Positions 8,339-16,217 of a DNA stretch of 64,000 nucleotides are shown here, in pieces. The notes under the pieces are model-generated. The model made no database searches. It saw only the letters and a list, made by a program, of their open reading frames with translations, and had not been told where the DNA came from. The position numbers and the translations under genes were made by a program. Each line of letters starts with the position of its first letter. Position 1 is the first letter of the stretch. The DNA comes from Ktedonobacter robiniae (GTDB taxonomy: Bacteria; Chloroflexota; Ktedonobacteria; Ktedonobacterales; Ktedonobacteraceae), in NCBI RefSeq assembly GCF_016587375.1, contig NZ_BNJG01000002.1, positions 1,054,001-1,118,000 on the forward strand. Reading direction: 5' to 3'.

Positions 8339-9208
8339 TTACGCCAACATCTCAGCAAGGGCGAGTCCATGCTGGATCGTGTGTCCTGTCTTCGCTTCAA
8401 TGGCTAACGCTCGTTCCATCACTGCCCGGCCCTCCTGGGTGTAGTAGCCAGTGCGCAGCTGCTCAGGACTCTTGAGAAAGCACATCACACACGACATCCG
8501 GGGGCCGCCCTCCACGTCTGTTTCATACATGTCCTGCTGGGTCATGCCCTGGAGCGCATAGCAATAGTGCGGTTCGATCTGGTAGGCTCGCATCTTCTGA
8601 AAGACCTCGATCCGTCGCCAGGAAAGCACGGGCCGCCATTCGTGCATCCATCCTTGCTTGAGGCCAGAACGTTCACGCCAGACAGGTAACGTTGCACGTC
8701 CACGAGACTCTAAGGCTCGCTCACCCAGACAGATCATGGGATGATCACCCAGAAGTTTCGCATTGGCTCTGGCCCAGGAGTTGAAGTTATCGCGCTTAAA
8801 GTAGGATGTACAGAAGCGAACCGAAAGAGAGGGCCATGCTTGCCGCCACTCCACCAGGTCAAGCACGCTTTCCACCTGGCGCAGGTACTTCGCGTGACGC
8901 GAGCCACAGGCCCGACAGTAGGGGATAGAAAGCGTGGCACACGAGACAAGGTAGCGATGGTGACACTCCAGGCATTCATAGCCGCTGTAGCTCGCTTGCG
9001 TGCAGTAAAGCGGGACGTTTAACCGTCGGCAAATCGTTTCACAATACTCCACCGTTCCAGGCCAGTCCTCCAGGACAATTTGATGGTGGGCTATCACCAG
9101 TTCATGAGGAACGGTTTCTAGCACCTCAAGCAACATGGCGATGCTGTCCTTCCCACCGCTCACGGAGACCACAACCCGTGTTGCCTGGTGGAGATCAGGG
9201 AAGTTCAT
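8339..9208 (-). CDS. PP-loop (PAPS-reductase-like) ATPase family protein with zinc finger
   Basis: 289 residues. The ATP pyrophosphatase P-loop SGGKDS is at 17-22, in VVVSVSGGKDSIAML. Cys79, Cys82, Cys98 and Cys101 (ECLECHHRY and YCRACG) form a likely zinc ribbon, and a later SCVMC pair lies near 240. Members act by adenylating a substrate, for example in PAPS reductases, tRNA thiolation enzymes and DndC of DNA phosphorothioation. A conventional PAPS reductase would not carry the zinc ribbon and is an unlikely role here. Phage and plasmid relatives of this type are common. The start at 9208 follows GAGGTAAAGCT, which begins only about ten bases after a hairpin and T-run. With the C5 methylase nearby, a role in nucleic-acid modification is inferred. 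Confidence 0.78.
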   Translation of the reverse strand: MNFPDLHQATRVVVSVSGGKDSIAMLLEVLETVPHELVIAHHQIVLEDWPGTVEYCETICRRLNVPLYCTQASYSGYECLECHHRYLVSCATLSIPYCRACGSRHAKYLRQVESVLDLVEWRQAWPSLSVRFCTSYFKRDNFNSWARANAKLLGDHPMICLGERALESRGRATLPVWRERSGLKQGWMHEWRPVLSWRRIEVFQKMRAYQIEPHYCYALQGMTQQDMYETDVEGGPRMSCVMCFLKSPEQLRTGYYTQEGRAVMERALAIEAKTGHTIQHGLALAEMLA

Positions 9209-9227
9209 AGCTTTACCTCAAAAGAAA

Positions 9228-9255
9228 AGCCCCCATAGCAGGTGCTATGAGGGCT
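9228..9255 (-). terminator. Element hairpin family, copy 3, directly ahead of the PP-loop gene
   Basis: The 13-bp stem has one mismatch (9228-9240 with 9243-9255) and a 2-base loop. On the minus strand the stem is followed by TTTTCTTTT, a classical intrinsic terminator, and then immediately by the GAGG ribosome site of the PP-loop gene. Transcription from upstream must read through it. Confidence 0.75.
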
Positions 9256-9302
9256 GATAAAAAAGGTTTTAAAGTGACATTATGAATGTATCGTTATGCT
9301 GC

Positions 9303-9677
9303 TCATGTTTGAGATTGCTTTTCCTCTAACCAACGTTGCCATTCCTTCCATATGGTCTCAGCAAGGGCATCAAAACACGCTTGCATTCTTTGTGGGAGAC
9401 GCTGACAACGACTCGTTAATGCATCACCAAACCAGTGATCAAATTCTTCGTAAACAATCCGACGAACGTCTGTTGAAGATTGAGCTTCTTGCAATCGAGG
9501 CAAAATGGTTGTCAGCTCACTTTCATACTCATCTGGATTTTCATCAAAGGTTAATCCAAAGCTCAATCCTATTGGATCAGCATCAAACAGTATATGCATG
9601 AGTGAACTATACAACCAACTATACTCGGTTTGAAGTAGTTGTCTTCGTTGTGAAAGCGGGGGCAAGCCCCGTACCAT
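9303..9677 (-). CDS. Small conserved-type hypothetical protein
   Basis: 124 residues, soluble and acidic. I do not recognise a named domain. It contains SLMHILFDADPIGLSFG and NPDEYESELTTILPRL, a pattern (short helix, D-P-I-G, then D-E-Y-x-x-E) that occurs in small uncharacterised bacterial proteins, followed by a Trp-rich helical C-terminus. The start at 9677 follows GGGAGGAAACAAT, an excellent site; a longer frame to 9743 has none. It lies between the C5 methylase and the PP-loop gene on the same strand, with a family hairpin on each side, so it seems to be an independent cassette. Confidence 0.65.
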   Translation of the reverse strand: MVRGLPPLSQRRQLLQTEYSWLYSSLMHILFDADPIGLSFGLTFDENPDEYESELTTILPRLQEAQSSTDVRRIVYEEFDHWFGDALTSRCQRLPQRMQACFDALAETIWKEWQRWLEEKQSQT

Positions 9678-9744
9678 ATTGTTTCCTCCCTCGAATCTAT
9701 TTTGCTTACCGTCACATGAATTGTACAGCATTTGCAGGCTCAAG

Positions 9745-9775
9745 CCAGCCCTATAACAGGTGCTATAAGGGCTGG
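9745..9775 (-). terminator. Element hairpin family, copy 4
   Basis: The stem ccagccctata (9745-9755) pairs with tataagggctgg (9764-9775) with one bulged base. It lies between the C5 methylase stop (9794) and the start of the small gene at 9677. There is no clear T-run on the minus strand. Confidence 0.6.
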
Positions 9776-9793
9776 TTATACCCCTTTTTAGCT

Positions 9794-11260
9794 CTATTCA
9801 AGAGATGTAATAACCCGCTCCATGAGGAGCTTCATGATCGGAGGGGTGACAGCATTCCCCAACATTTTGACCTGCTCTCGACGAGTACCCGTCAGAATAT
9901 ATCCTTTCGGGAACGCCATTGCGGCCTGGATCTCTTGAGGAGCGAGCATGCGAAATCCGCAATCTTCAACCGCTATTTTCTCTGCTGAACTGTGACTCGT
10001 CACTAGGGCATGGCGCGCAAGGGTTGTCACCGTTGGTGCAGCTTCCTGTAGAGGAACTAACTGCCCATTGTTGTAGTAGGTCATCAGCCAACTCCTGGCA
10101 GGCGGAACAATAAGGCTTTGATGGTTCCCGGCCGCGCAAATGGTTGAGAAGGGGCGTGTCATCTCGCGAGGTCGATATTCACCCAGGTGATCAAGGATGA
10201 AAGGTGGAACAGTAAGCCCGCTCGAGTCGTACGCTGTCTGTGTGGGGAATGGCTGATCAGCAATCGCGACCGGGCGTACCTCTGGGTGATTAAGGTTGAG
10301 CAGGAATGGCGGCGTTACCAATCCCTGCGTTTCCGTCGCTGTTTGGGTTGGGAATGGCTCCCGGGTCATATCTCGGAGCCAGTCCTGTACCCTGGTCATC
10401 GGAATGCTAAAAGGGTTCCCCGCAAACTTCTCCAGGCCATAGGCGATCCGCTGTAGGGTCTTCTCACGCAAGGGCTTTAACCGGTCACCAATCCGGGGTG
10501 CTGGCAGCGACCATTCAATGGCGTTCGCCGCGGCATAATAGTACGGAACGACTTCACGAGCGCACCGTGGGCAGCGGTAGACGTATTGCTGTTTGTACTT
10601 GCCATAGCGCTTGCCCGGGTTCTTCCAGGACTGGATCGCATCGATATCTGTGCCACATGGCCTACAATAGGCCGCTGGCGTGACCTTGAGGTCTGGCTTG
10701 CGGTTCCCGCGCTTCCAGGCCACGAAGTACATCCGGTCGCGGCTTTGAGGCGTCGGGTGAGCATGCATCGAATTGAGATACACCAGCTGGTATTCATAAT
10801 CCAGGCTTCGCCACGCGTGTAGCCAGGACTGGAATGGTCGCCAGAGATGCGCATCAACGACATTCTCCAGGATGATAGCCTGGTAGTCGTGATACTCTGC
10901 CCAATCGAGGGGCGTCCACATCGTGCAGCGGGAGCGCTCCTCGGCCTCGGATTCTAGATCCGGCTCGTTCATTCCTGGGAGCGCATCCTGCTGTTTTTTG
11001 CGCTTGCGCCCCTTCGCTAGAGAATGGGACGTGCATTCGGGCGAGGCCATCAATATGGTCGTCGAAGGGAACCGCCGGGGGCTGGCCTTGTGCAGGTCTG
11101 TCAGCGCGTGTAGCGTCTGCGGATAATTGGTGTTGTGCGTTTCAATCGCACGGCTCCAATGATTAATTGCCAACTTCACAGTAGCGCCAGCAGCGACGGC
11201 TCCCGTGGTGGACCCACCCGCGCCACAGAACATATCTGTGGCAGTGATATCGAGAGTCAT
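9794..11260 (-). CDS. Phage-type C5 cytosine DNA methyltransferase
   Basis: 488 residues. Motif I is MFCGAGGSTTG (10-20), the catalytic loop is MASPECTSHSLAKGRKR with Cys76, motif VI is ENVVDAHLW (132-140), motif VIII is PQSRDRMYFVAW, and motif X near the C-terminus is KMLGNAVTPPIMK. The catalytic motif reads P-E-C in place of the usual P-C, a form found in phage Dcm-like methylases. A Cys4 cluster (YCRPCG and YRCPRC) lies in the target-recognition half. Short repeats of the type PFPTQTA..GL..PPF follow, typical of phage members. The start at 11260 has AAGGAGCGTTTT. No restriction gene is adjacent, so it is probably a solitary methylase that protects or marks element DNA. Confidence 0.9.
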   Translation of the reverse strand: MTLDITATDMFCGAGGSTTGAVAAGATVKLAINHWSRAIETHNTNYPQTLHALTDLHKASPRRFPSTTILMASPECTSHSLAKGRKRKKQQDALPGMNEPDLESEAEERSRCTMWTPLDWAEYHDYQAIILENVVDAHLWRPFQSWLHAWRSLDYEYQLVYLNSMHAHPTPQSRDRMYFVAWKRGNRKPDLKVTPAAYCRPCGTDIDAIQSWKNPGKRYGKYKQQYVYRCPRCAREVVPYYYAAANAIEWSLPAPRIGDRLKPLREKTLQRIAYGLEKFAGNPFSIPMTRVQDWLRDMTREPFPTQTATETQGLVTPPFLLNLNHPEVRPVAIADQPFPTQTAYDSSGLTVPPFILDHLGEYRPREMTRPFSTICAAGNHQSLIVPPARSWLMTYYNNGQLVPLQEAAPTVTTLARHALVTSHSSAEKIAVEDCGFRMLAPQEIQAAMAFPKGYILTGTRREQVKMLGNAVTPPIMKLLMERVITSLE

Positions 11261-11283
11261 AAAACGCTCCTTCTTTTGATGCT

Positions 11284-11931
11284 CTAAGCGCTCTTTTGCA
11301 GAATGGCGCTAAATCCACGCCAATCCTTCAGGAATGTGGCTCGGTCCATGATCTGGATGTTGAGGCGTGAGGAGTCGACGAGGCGGACATTCTGTGTATC
11401 TCCCCCAGCCAGGACGATAATATGGCCTCCATCAAAGGCAGGAGGGGGAAAGCTCACGATACTTGGCTCCCCTTGCTGTGCCAGTGCTATCAATTCATCG
11501 AGGGTGCGCACGTGGCTGGTAGCGGTACCCAGGCCAAAGCGTGCAGCCGTCCGTGTGATCCCATCTTCATCGAGGAGACCCAGCTGCGCAGAGATGGCTT
11601 TGACTGCCAGTTGCGCGTGCAGGATGTCTGTGAGGCGATAGGCCTGCCCGGTGTAGTAGTTGATGACCACTGTCAGGGCTGCGGAGGAACAGGTCGAGAG
11701 GTGCCAATCGTCGTATTCCTGCTGGTTAGCATACTGGCTCACATCCCACTGGTTGACGCGTATGAGGTGACGTGATTCCTCTGCTGGGTGTATATCTGCC
11801 TGGGTTACTGTGGCTGAGGGCGATTGCGCATGCGTCTGCGCTGAAGGTGTCGCGCGGACATAGCCCCAGAAGACAAAAAGGACACAGGCAAGCAGAAGCA
11901 GCAGTAGCACGTTTTTTGCAAGGTCTCGCAT
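11284..11931 (-). CDS. Membrane-anchored C39-like cysteine peptidase domain protein
   Basis: 215 residues. One N-terminal membrane helix (7-23, NVLLLLLLACVLFVFWGY) or uncleaved signal is followed by a Thr/Ser/Gln-rich linker and a C39-like papain-fold domain (about 55-213). The candidate catalytic Cys81 is in WHLSTCSSAALTVVINYY, His170 in FDGGHIIVLAGG and Asp186 in VRLVDSS. The domain would face outside. Family members cleave Gly-Gly leaders or peptide cross-links, but here no transporter is fused, so the substrate is unknown. The start at 11931 follows GAAGGGAACCCGTT and lies just after a terminator-like hairpin. It begins the envelope cluster of the element, together with two or three membrane genes and a transglycosylase. 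Confidence 0.75.
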   Translation of the reverse strand: MRDLAKNVLLLLLLACVLFVFWGYVRATPSAQTHAQSPSATVTQADIHPAEESRHLIRVNQWDVSQYANQQEYDDWHLSTCSSAALTVVINYYTGQAYRLTDILHAQLAVKAISAQLGLLDEDGITRTAARFGLGTATSHVRTLDELIALAQQGEPSIVSFPPPAFDGGHIIVLAGGDTQNVRLVDSSRLNIQIMDRATFLKDWRGFSAILQKSA

Positions 11932-11953
11932 AACGGGTTCCCTTCAAAAAGAA

Positions 11954-11988
11954 ACCCCCACATCTGCTTTACACGCATTTGTGGGGGT
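11954..11988 (-). terminator. Terminator-like hairpin ahead of the C39-like gene
   Basis: The arms acccccaca (11954-11962) and tgtgggggt (11980-11988) are followed on the minus strand by TTTCTTTTT and then the GAAGGG ribosome site of the C39-like gene. The layout matches copies at 9228 and 29892, though the stem sequence differs. Confidence 0.7.
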
Positions 11989-12047
11989 AACCATAGGCTT
12001 TCATGGTAAACATGGCAATCACCTTCTGGTGACGTATGCGCTTGTTG

Positions 12048-12425
12048 TTAGGAGGTGTATCGTTCCTGATATCGGTCTTTTCGTGTCCCTACCATAGCTT
12101 GATGTTGAAGAGCTTTGGTCCAGCGCCAGAGCCCGTAGAGCACGATTGCCCCAAGCAGGTCAAAGAGTGCAAACGCTGACGCGCTCCAGCGTGATTCTGG
12201 TGTGCCGCCCATCATCGAGGGCAGGAAAAAGGCAATAGCATGGCCACCAAGCATCACCCAGACGATCCAGAGCGAGGACTGCATCTTCGCGACAGAGCGC
12301 CGATAGTTCTCGCTCCACGCGAGTGGATAGGGGCGTGGCTGGTTTGTGAGTCGCCATGCCAGGCTCGCCACGGCAAGAACATACAACAAGGTGATCACTG
12401 CGAGAAACCCGAGAATCCATTCCAT
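12048..12425 (-). CDS. Small integral membrane protein, function unknown
   Basis: 125 residues with about three membrane segments: 3-23 (ILGFLAVITLLYVLAVASLAW), 51-69 (SLWIVWVMLGGHAIAFFLP) and 83-103 (ASAFALFDLLGAIVLYGLWRW). A basic loop (RLTNQPRPYPLAWSENYRRS) lies between the first two and a basic tail at the end. No family recognised. The start at 12425 follows AAGGAGGAGAGCCATAT. It is 19 bases downstream of the preceding gene on the same strand and so probably cotranscribed. By position it belongs with the peptidase, coiled-coil membrane protein and transglycosylase as a possible envelope or transfer module. Confidence 0.7.
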   Translation of the reverse strand: MEWILGFLAVITLLYVLAVASLAWRLTNQPRPYPLAWSENYRRSVAKMQSSLWIVWVMLGGHAIAFFLPSMMGGTPESRWSASAFALFDLLGAIVLYGLWRWTKALQHQAMVGTRKDRYQERYTS

Positions 12426-12444
12426 ATATGGCTCTCCTCCTTGA

Positions 12445-12957
12445 CTATTCAATCCTAAGGCGTTTTCCACGCTTCAAGTTCGCATAGGCCCGGACTTTGG
12501 CCTTGAGCCGGTAGCGTGTCGAGCGTGGAATATATCTTTCGTCTTCTAGCAATGTGAGGGCCTCCTGTTTTTGTGTGAGAATGGCCGCGATAAAGAGCGC
12601 GTGCCCCGTGCGAGATCCTCGAAATGTTTTGTTCTCCAGAGCTGAAAGGAGGTAGGCTGTCTCTCCAGGGTTGTAGACTTTCCCCTCTTCCACTGACCAC
12701 ACAGGGATGGGGAGGCAGCTATCGTGTCTGGCACATACCACCATTTCAATCAGCCCCATGCCATACAGGTTGAGTCGGTGCTCGTACCAGAGCGAACTGC
12801 GCACCAAGACCACACATTCAAATTCCCGGTCAATCGCCCCTCGTTTGAAGTGAACGCGGATGCGATGACCGGGACCGTCATTCATCTGGCGTACGCCCGT
12901 CGTGTACGCCCTGGATTCTAAGACAGAGAGGATCTGGTGACGCGTACGTAAGAGCAT
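12445..12957 (-). CDS. Hypothetical soluble protein
   Basis: 170 residues, no membrane segment and no family recognised. The N-terminal half is beta-rich (HRIRVHFKRGAIDREFECVV, then SLWYEHRLNLYGMGLIEMVV). The C-terminal half is helical and ends in a strongly basic stretch (SRTGHALFIAAILTQKQEAL, later LKRGKRLRIE), which could bind nucleic acid. ATG 12957 is preferred over the ATG six bases upstream because the GGGAGG site is then eight bases away. It lies between two membrane-protein genes with short spacers, so it is likely part of the same transcript. Confidence 0.6.
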   Translation of the reverse strand: MLLRTRHQILSVLESRAYTTGVRQMNDGPGHRIRVHFKRGAIDREFECVVLVRSSLWYEHRLNLYGMGLIEMVVCARHDSCLPIPVWSVEEGKVYNPGETAYLLSALENKTFRGSRTGHALFIAAILTQKQEALTLLEDERYIPRSTRYRLKAKVRAYANLKRGKRLRIE

Positions 12958-12980
12958 GCCCATGTCCTCCCTTCATCGAG

Positions 12981-14144
12981 CTAACGCAGCGTGCTGTTCT
13001 CCTGATCATCGAGGCCCTGGTTGCGCAGACGCCTAACCGCTTCACGTTGGCGTTTCGCTTCCTCGCGTGCATCTGCATACAATTCCGTTAAGAATCGCTC
13101 TCCCTCTCGCCGAAGGTTCCGATCCTCTTCCATCTGTTCCAGCTTCAAGCGGGCTTCTTTCTGCTTGGCTCTCGCTTCGCCAAGCGTCGTCATGACGCGT
13201 TGCAGTTTCGCGGCGCGTTCGACCTGCTCATTGGCGACGGTATCGACATCCGTCATCAACTCCGTCCCGGCAAAGGACACCACAAACATGGTGATGAACA
13301 AGGAGAGAATACGAATGCCGACCAGCGCCCAGACCACTTGGTGCGTAAAAAACGTTGAATCTTTGGTGGCACCGTAGAGAAAAACCACCTGAGCGCTAAT
13401 GTCCATGACCGCAACCATCCACCAGAGCTTTTCCTGAAGGCGGACGGCTTTTAACTCGTGGTCCTCGACCTCCAGGCCTGCCCGCCGTCGTTTAAAGATG
13501 GCTTCTTTGTTGAGTTCAAGCAGGACCGTGAGATAGAGATACCCGAAATCAACCAGGACAGCAAAGATGCCTGTCAGAACTTCCAGGGTCTGGTCGGTCT
13601 TGGTATAAATGTGGCTAAAGACCCAGATACTCTCTGGAATCGTCAGACACAGGACGGCAAAGGGGGCAAAGGTTTTGAAGACGAAGATAATCCACTTCTT
13701 CATCCGCGCATTGAGGGAAACCCCTGTATGGGCTTTAAGCACAATGCGTACGGCCTCGGCCTCCAAACTATCAATAGAGGTGCCAGGAAGTTCCGTCACG
13801 TTGGCATTGATGGTGATCGTCTCATCTTCTGCTGCTTGCTGCCCCAGGGGTGCTGGCGTATTGGTAACCTGAGGTGCAAGAGCTTTGGATGTGTTCCTTG
13901 AGCGTTCCTGCTCAATCAAGCGTTGAGCCTGGGGACGCAAACGTAACTTAACATCGTTTGGGTTAATGTCATCGCCGGAGCCGTTAGAAAGCGCCTGTGT
14001 GAGATCAGCATCCTCGACCTGAGGATCAAAGTACACAATCTCGATCACGCGCTGGAGCGCAATGTCGTGCTTCGCTTTCTTCTTGGCTCGTTCAAGGACA
14101 GTGCTCTCATCGTATTTCTGTTTGAAAAAGTCGAGACGTGGCAT
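12981..14144 (-). CDS. Multi-spanning membrane protein with C-terminal coiled coil
   Basis: 387 residues. An unstructured charged N-terminus (1-130) is followed by about four membrane segments: IIFVFKTFAPFAVLCLTIP, LEVLTGIFAVLVDFGYLYLT, LWWMVAVMDISAQVVFLYG and VVWALVGIRILSLFITMFVV. A long C-terminal helix of Arg/Glu/Lys heptads (about 295-387) is typical of a coiled coil. The arrangement recalls membrane anchors that hold a cytosolic complex, but no family was recognised. The start at 14144 (MPRLDFF) has GGGAG ten bases upstream. It is the first gene of the run 14144 to 12048 on the minus strand. Confidence 0.72.
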   Translation of the reverse strand: MPRLDFFKQKYDESTVLERAKKKAKHDIALQRVIEIVYFDPQVEDADLTQALSNGSGDDINPNDVKLRLRPQAQRLIEQERSRNTSKALAPQVTNTPAPLGQQAAEDETITINANVTELPGTSIDSLEAEAVRIVLKAHTGVSLNARMKKWIIFVFKTFAPFAVLCLTIPESIWVFSHIYTKTDQTLEVLTGIFAVLVDFGYLYLTVLLELNKEAIFKRRRAGLEVEDHELKAVRLQEKLWWMVAVMDISAQVVFLYGATKDSTFFTHQVVWALVGIRILSLFITMFVVSFAGTELMTDVDTVANEQVERAAKLQRVMTTLGEARAKQKEARLKLEQMEEDRNLRREGERFLTELYADAREEAKRQREAVRRLRNQGLDDQENSTLR

Positions 14145-14482
14145 AGATGAAAAACTCCCTCTCATTTTCAGCACAAAAAAAGGAGAGGCAAAAATGTTAA
14201 AGGTACCGGTTTAGTTGGAAAATGTACCGGAGATGTACCATTAAGCTCGCCTCCATTCTCACCGAAGTCCCATGGGTGTCTCACGTCATCTCATGAGTGT
14301 CTCACGAAATGATGCGCAAAAAGACAGCCCAGAACTTGGCCTCGTGATACTGCCAGCAACGTGTTCTAGAAAAAAGGGAGAAGATCACCGACCATTCTCT
14401 AGTTCGATGCAATGTTTTAGTGAAGGGAGCCCTCTAAAGAGAGGATGCTCGGTGATCTCTCATGATGTTAGGCTCTGCGCTA
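14145..14482. other. Gap without a recognisable gene
   Basis: 338 bases. Short open frames on either strand lack family features. A ribosome-like AGGAGAGG at 14182-14190 (plus) precedes a six-codon frame only. The promoter of the membrane-protein gene on the minus strand may be here; no clear -35/-10 pair was seen. Confidence 0.5.
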
Positions 14483-14767
14483 CTAGACTTGCGCTGGTTG
14501 CGGCTGTGTTTGACTCGATGAAGAACCATTCCCACCTTTACGAGCCTGGAGGCGAGTTTGACGGGCGCTCTGGAACTTCGTAGTATGCTGCGTTCGTGTG
14601 GTACGAAGCGCGTTGCGCGCAGCTTCCTGGGCCAGCGCCCTGGAGCAGGCGCGCCCGATCTTGCCGTACACCACGGCGGCCTCGGCAGAGGTGCCGGTGT
14701 TTTCAATCGCCTTGATCATTTCCTCGGAGAGTTCCTCCAGACGCTTGACTTCGGTTTCTGAGAGCAT
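14483..14767 (-). CDS. Small helical protein, paralogue A
   Basis: 94 residues beginning MLSETEVKRLEELSEEMIKA, then TSAEAAVVYGKIGRACSRAL, a basic segment with TTKFQSARQTRLQARKGG and a Gln/Ser/Pro tail. It is predicted helical and soluble with a basic C-terminus; family unknown. The start at 14767 follows GGGAGGTACAAACAC. A second copy, about 80 percent identical over its first 85 residues, lies at 15283-15576, and the upstream leaders of both genes match as well. It could be a small DNA- or membrane-associated protein of the element, but there is no direct clue to function. Confidence 0.65.
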   Translation of the reverse strand: MLSETEVKRLEELSEEMIKAIENTGTSAEAAVVYGKIGRACSRALAQEAARNALRTTRTQHTTKFQSARQTRLQARKGGNGSSSSQTQPQPAQV

Positions 14768-14956
14768 GTGTTTGTACCTCCCTACGCTCACGATAACACT
14801 ATGAGAGGGAACGAGCTGCACCTCGGAGCGTGATCAGTGCAGCATCCTCACGAACCAGGGTGTCTCTTGTGACACCACAAACAAAACCTTCACCTATATA
14901 TGTACAAAAGCGTCAACTACCCCAGGGTTTTACCAAAATTTGGTATTTTCCTTCAG
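14768..14956 (-). promoter_or_regulatory. Duplicated leader of the small-protein gene
   Basis: The sequence acctatatatgta near 14895 and the flanking acaaaacc are shared with the leader of paralogue B near 15703 and sit at equal distances from the two starts, so the promoter of both genes is probably here. A palindrome accaaaatttggt at 14934-14946 has a relative (actaaattttggt) at 22168-22180; each lies next to a transglycosylase 3' end. Confidence 0.45.
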
Positions 14957-15310
14957 CTAACACACGCGCCTGCTCATGATGAGCCAGATGTAACGTTGCG
15001 TCGATTGCGGAATATGACATCCCCATTGCTCTCCACCAACCTTGAGGGCATGGAACAGACACTCACCGCCGCAGTTATAGCCTGCCAGGGCTTTGGCATA
15101 GTCCTTTCCATTGGCTTGATAGTATCTCGCCATCAACTGGGCCGCTGCGTGCAGGGTCTGGTGGGGGTCTGCTGGATCAATTCCCAGGCCTTTGGCTGTC
15201 TCAGGCATAAACTGGGCAATGCCAATCTCGCCCGATCCTCCATGAGCGTTCGAGTTGAATCCTGACTCTTGATTGATCTGGTTCACGAATAGATCAGGGG
15301 GGACACCTGC
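14957..15310 (-). pseudogene. Lytic transglycosylase fragment (5' end missing)
   Basis: This segment encodes the last 115 or so residues of the transglycosylase found complete at 22270-22773: VNQINQESGFNSNAHGGSGE through the shared end IMSRRVC. The DNA is roughly 87 percent identical to that copy. The signal peptide and N-terminus are absent. The upstream junction runs, out of frame, into the end of small-protein paralogue B, so the fragment has no start of its own apart from an internal Met. It is best read as the product of a recombination that duplicated part of this region. Confidence 0.8.
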
Positions 15311-15576
15311 GGCTGTGGCTGGCTCGCTGCGGAACCATTTCCACCTTTACGGGCCTGAAGGCGGGTCTGACGGGCGCTCTGGAACTTGGTGGTATTGCTG
15401 GTACGAGCGGTACGCAAGGCGTTACGTCCCGCTTCCTGAGCCAGCGCCCTGGAGCAAGCGCGGCCGACCTTGCCGTACACTACGGCGGCCTCGGCGGATG
15501 TAGCGGTGTTTTCGATCTCCTTGATCATTTCCTCGGGGAGTTCCTCCAAGTGTTTCACTTCGGTTTCTGTAAGCAT
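15283..15576 (-). CDS. Small helical protein, paralogue B, with a recombined 3' end
   Basis: 97 residues, closely related to paralogue A (MLTETEVKHLEELPEEMIKE, TSAEAAVVYGKVGRACSRAL, TTKFQSARQTRLQARKGG). After SQPQPQ the frame enters transglycosylase DNA in another frame and stops after VSPLIYS, so the natural C-terminus has been replaced by seven foreign residues. The start at 15576 follows GGGGAGG. The function is unknown, as for paralogue A. The fused end marks one breakpoint of the duplication that also made the transglycosylase fragment. Confidence 0.6.
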   Translation of the reverse strand: MLTETEVKHLEELPEEMIKEIENTATSAEAAVVYGKVGRACSRALAQEAGRNALRTARTSNTTKFQSARQTRLQARKGGNGSAASQPQPQVSPLIYS

Positions 15577-16217
15577 GTGGCTTTTCCTCCCCGCGCTCAG
15601 TACAAACACTATCTTTAAGAGTGGACCGCGTCCCTGAGCGCAAAAGGCGCGGCTATTCCCACGGGACAAGATGCTTATTGCAGCACCAAGAACAAAACCT
15701 ACACCTATATATGTATGCGGGCACACACTACTTTTGGGGAGATGCATAACCCTCTCCCGTGTTATACCGATAAATGTCCCGGAAAGTGGCGGCTCACCCA
15801 TTGACGAGCTGAAAAACTGCTCCAGATGCGAATGGTGTGTGCAGAGGGGTACATTCATCGAGAACGACCTCAGAGCAAGAGGACAAGGCGCCTTTCCCAA
15901 GGTTCTCTGTCGGGCAGTGCAGCTGCGACACATGACGTCTTCGGGCGGTCAGCGTGCCGCTCGGTGGGAAAAATGGTATGGCCCACAGAGAGATGTTGAG
16001 TCTATTTTTACAAGTTCCCCTGAGGTCTCAACGTCTCATTGATGTGCATAAGCCGATAGTCCTATGAAGAGGACGAACGATTTCACCGATATCTAATCGT
16101 ACAGCTTGCTTCTCCCTCGCATATATCACATCATTTCACTAGACTTCTTGAGGTGAGAGCAGGTACGCATCTTCGCCACCAGGGATGGGGACACGTGAAA
16201 GGGAGGTTGACCGCATT
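15577..16217. other. Gap between divergent genes
   Basis: 641 bases. The left part is the leader of paralogue B, repeating the leader of paralogue A. The right part should hold the promoter of the plus-strand histidine kinase, but no convincing -35/-10 pair was found. An open frame at 15671-16042 (plus) has no ribosome site or family features and is not called. Confidence 0.5.

Noticed and set aside
15671..16042. 123-codon plus-strand frame ahead of the large kinase
   Set aside because: No ribosome site or recognisable domain; it lies in the leader between divergent genes.
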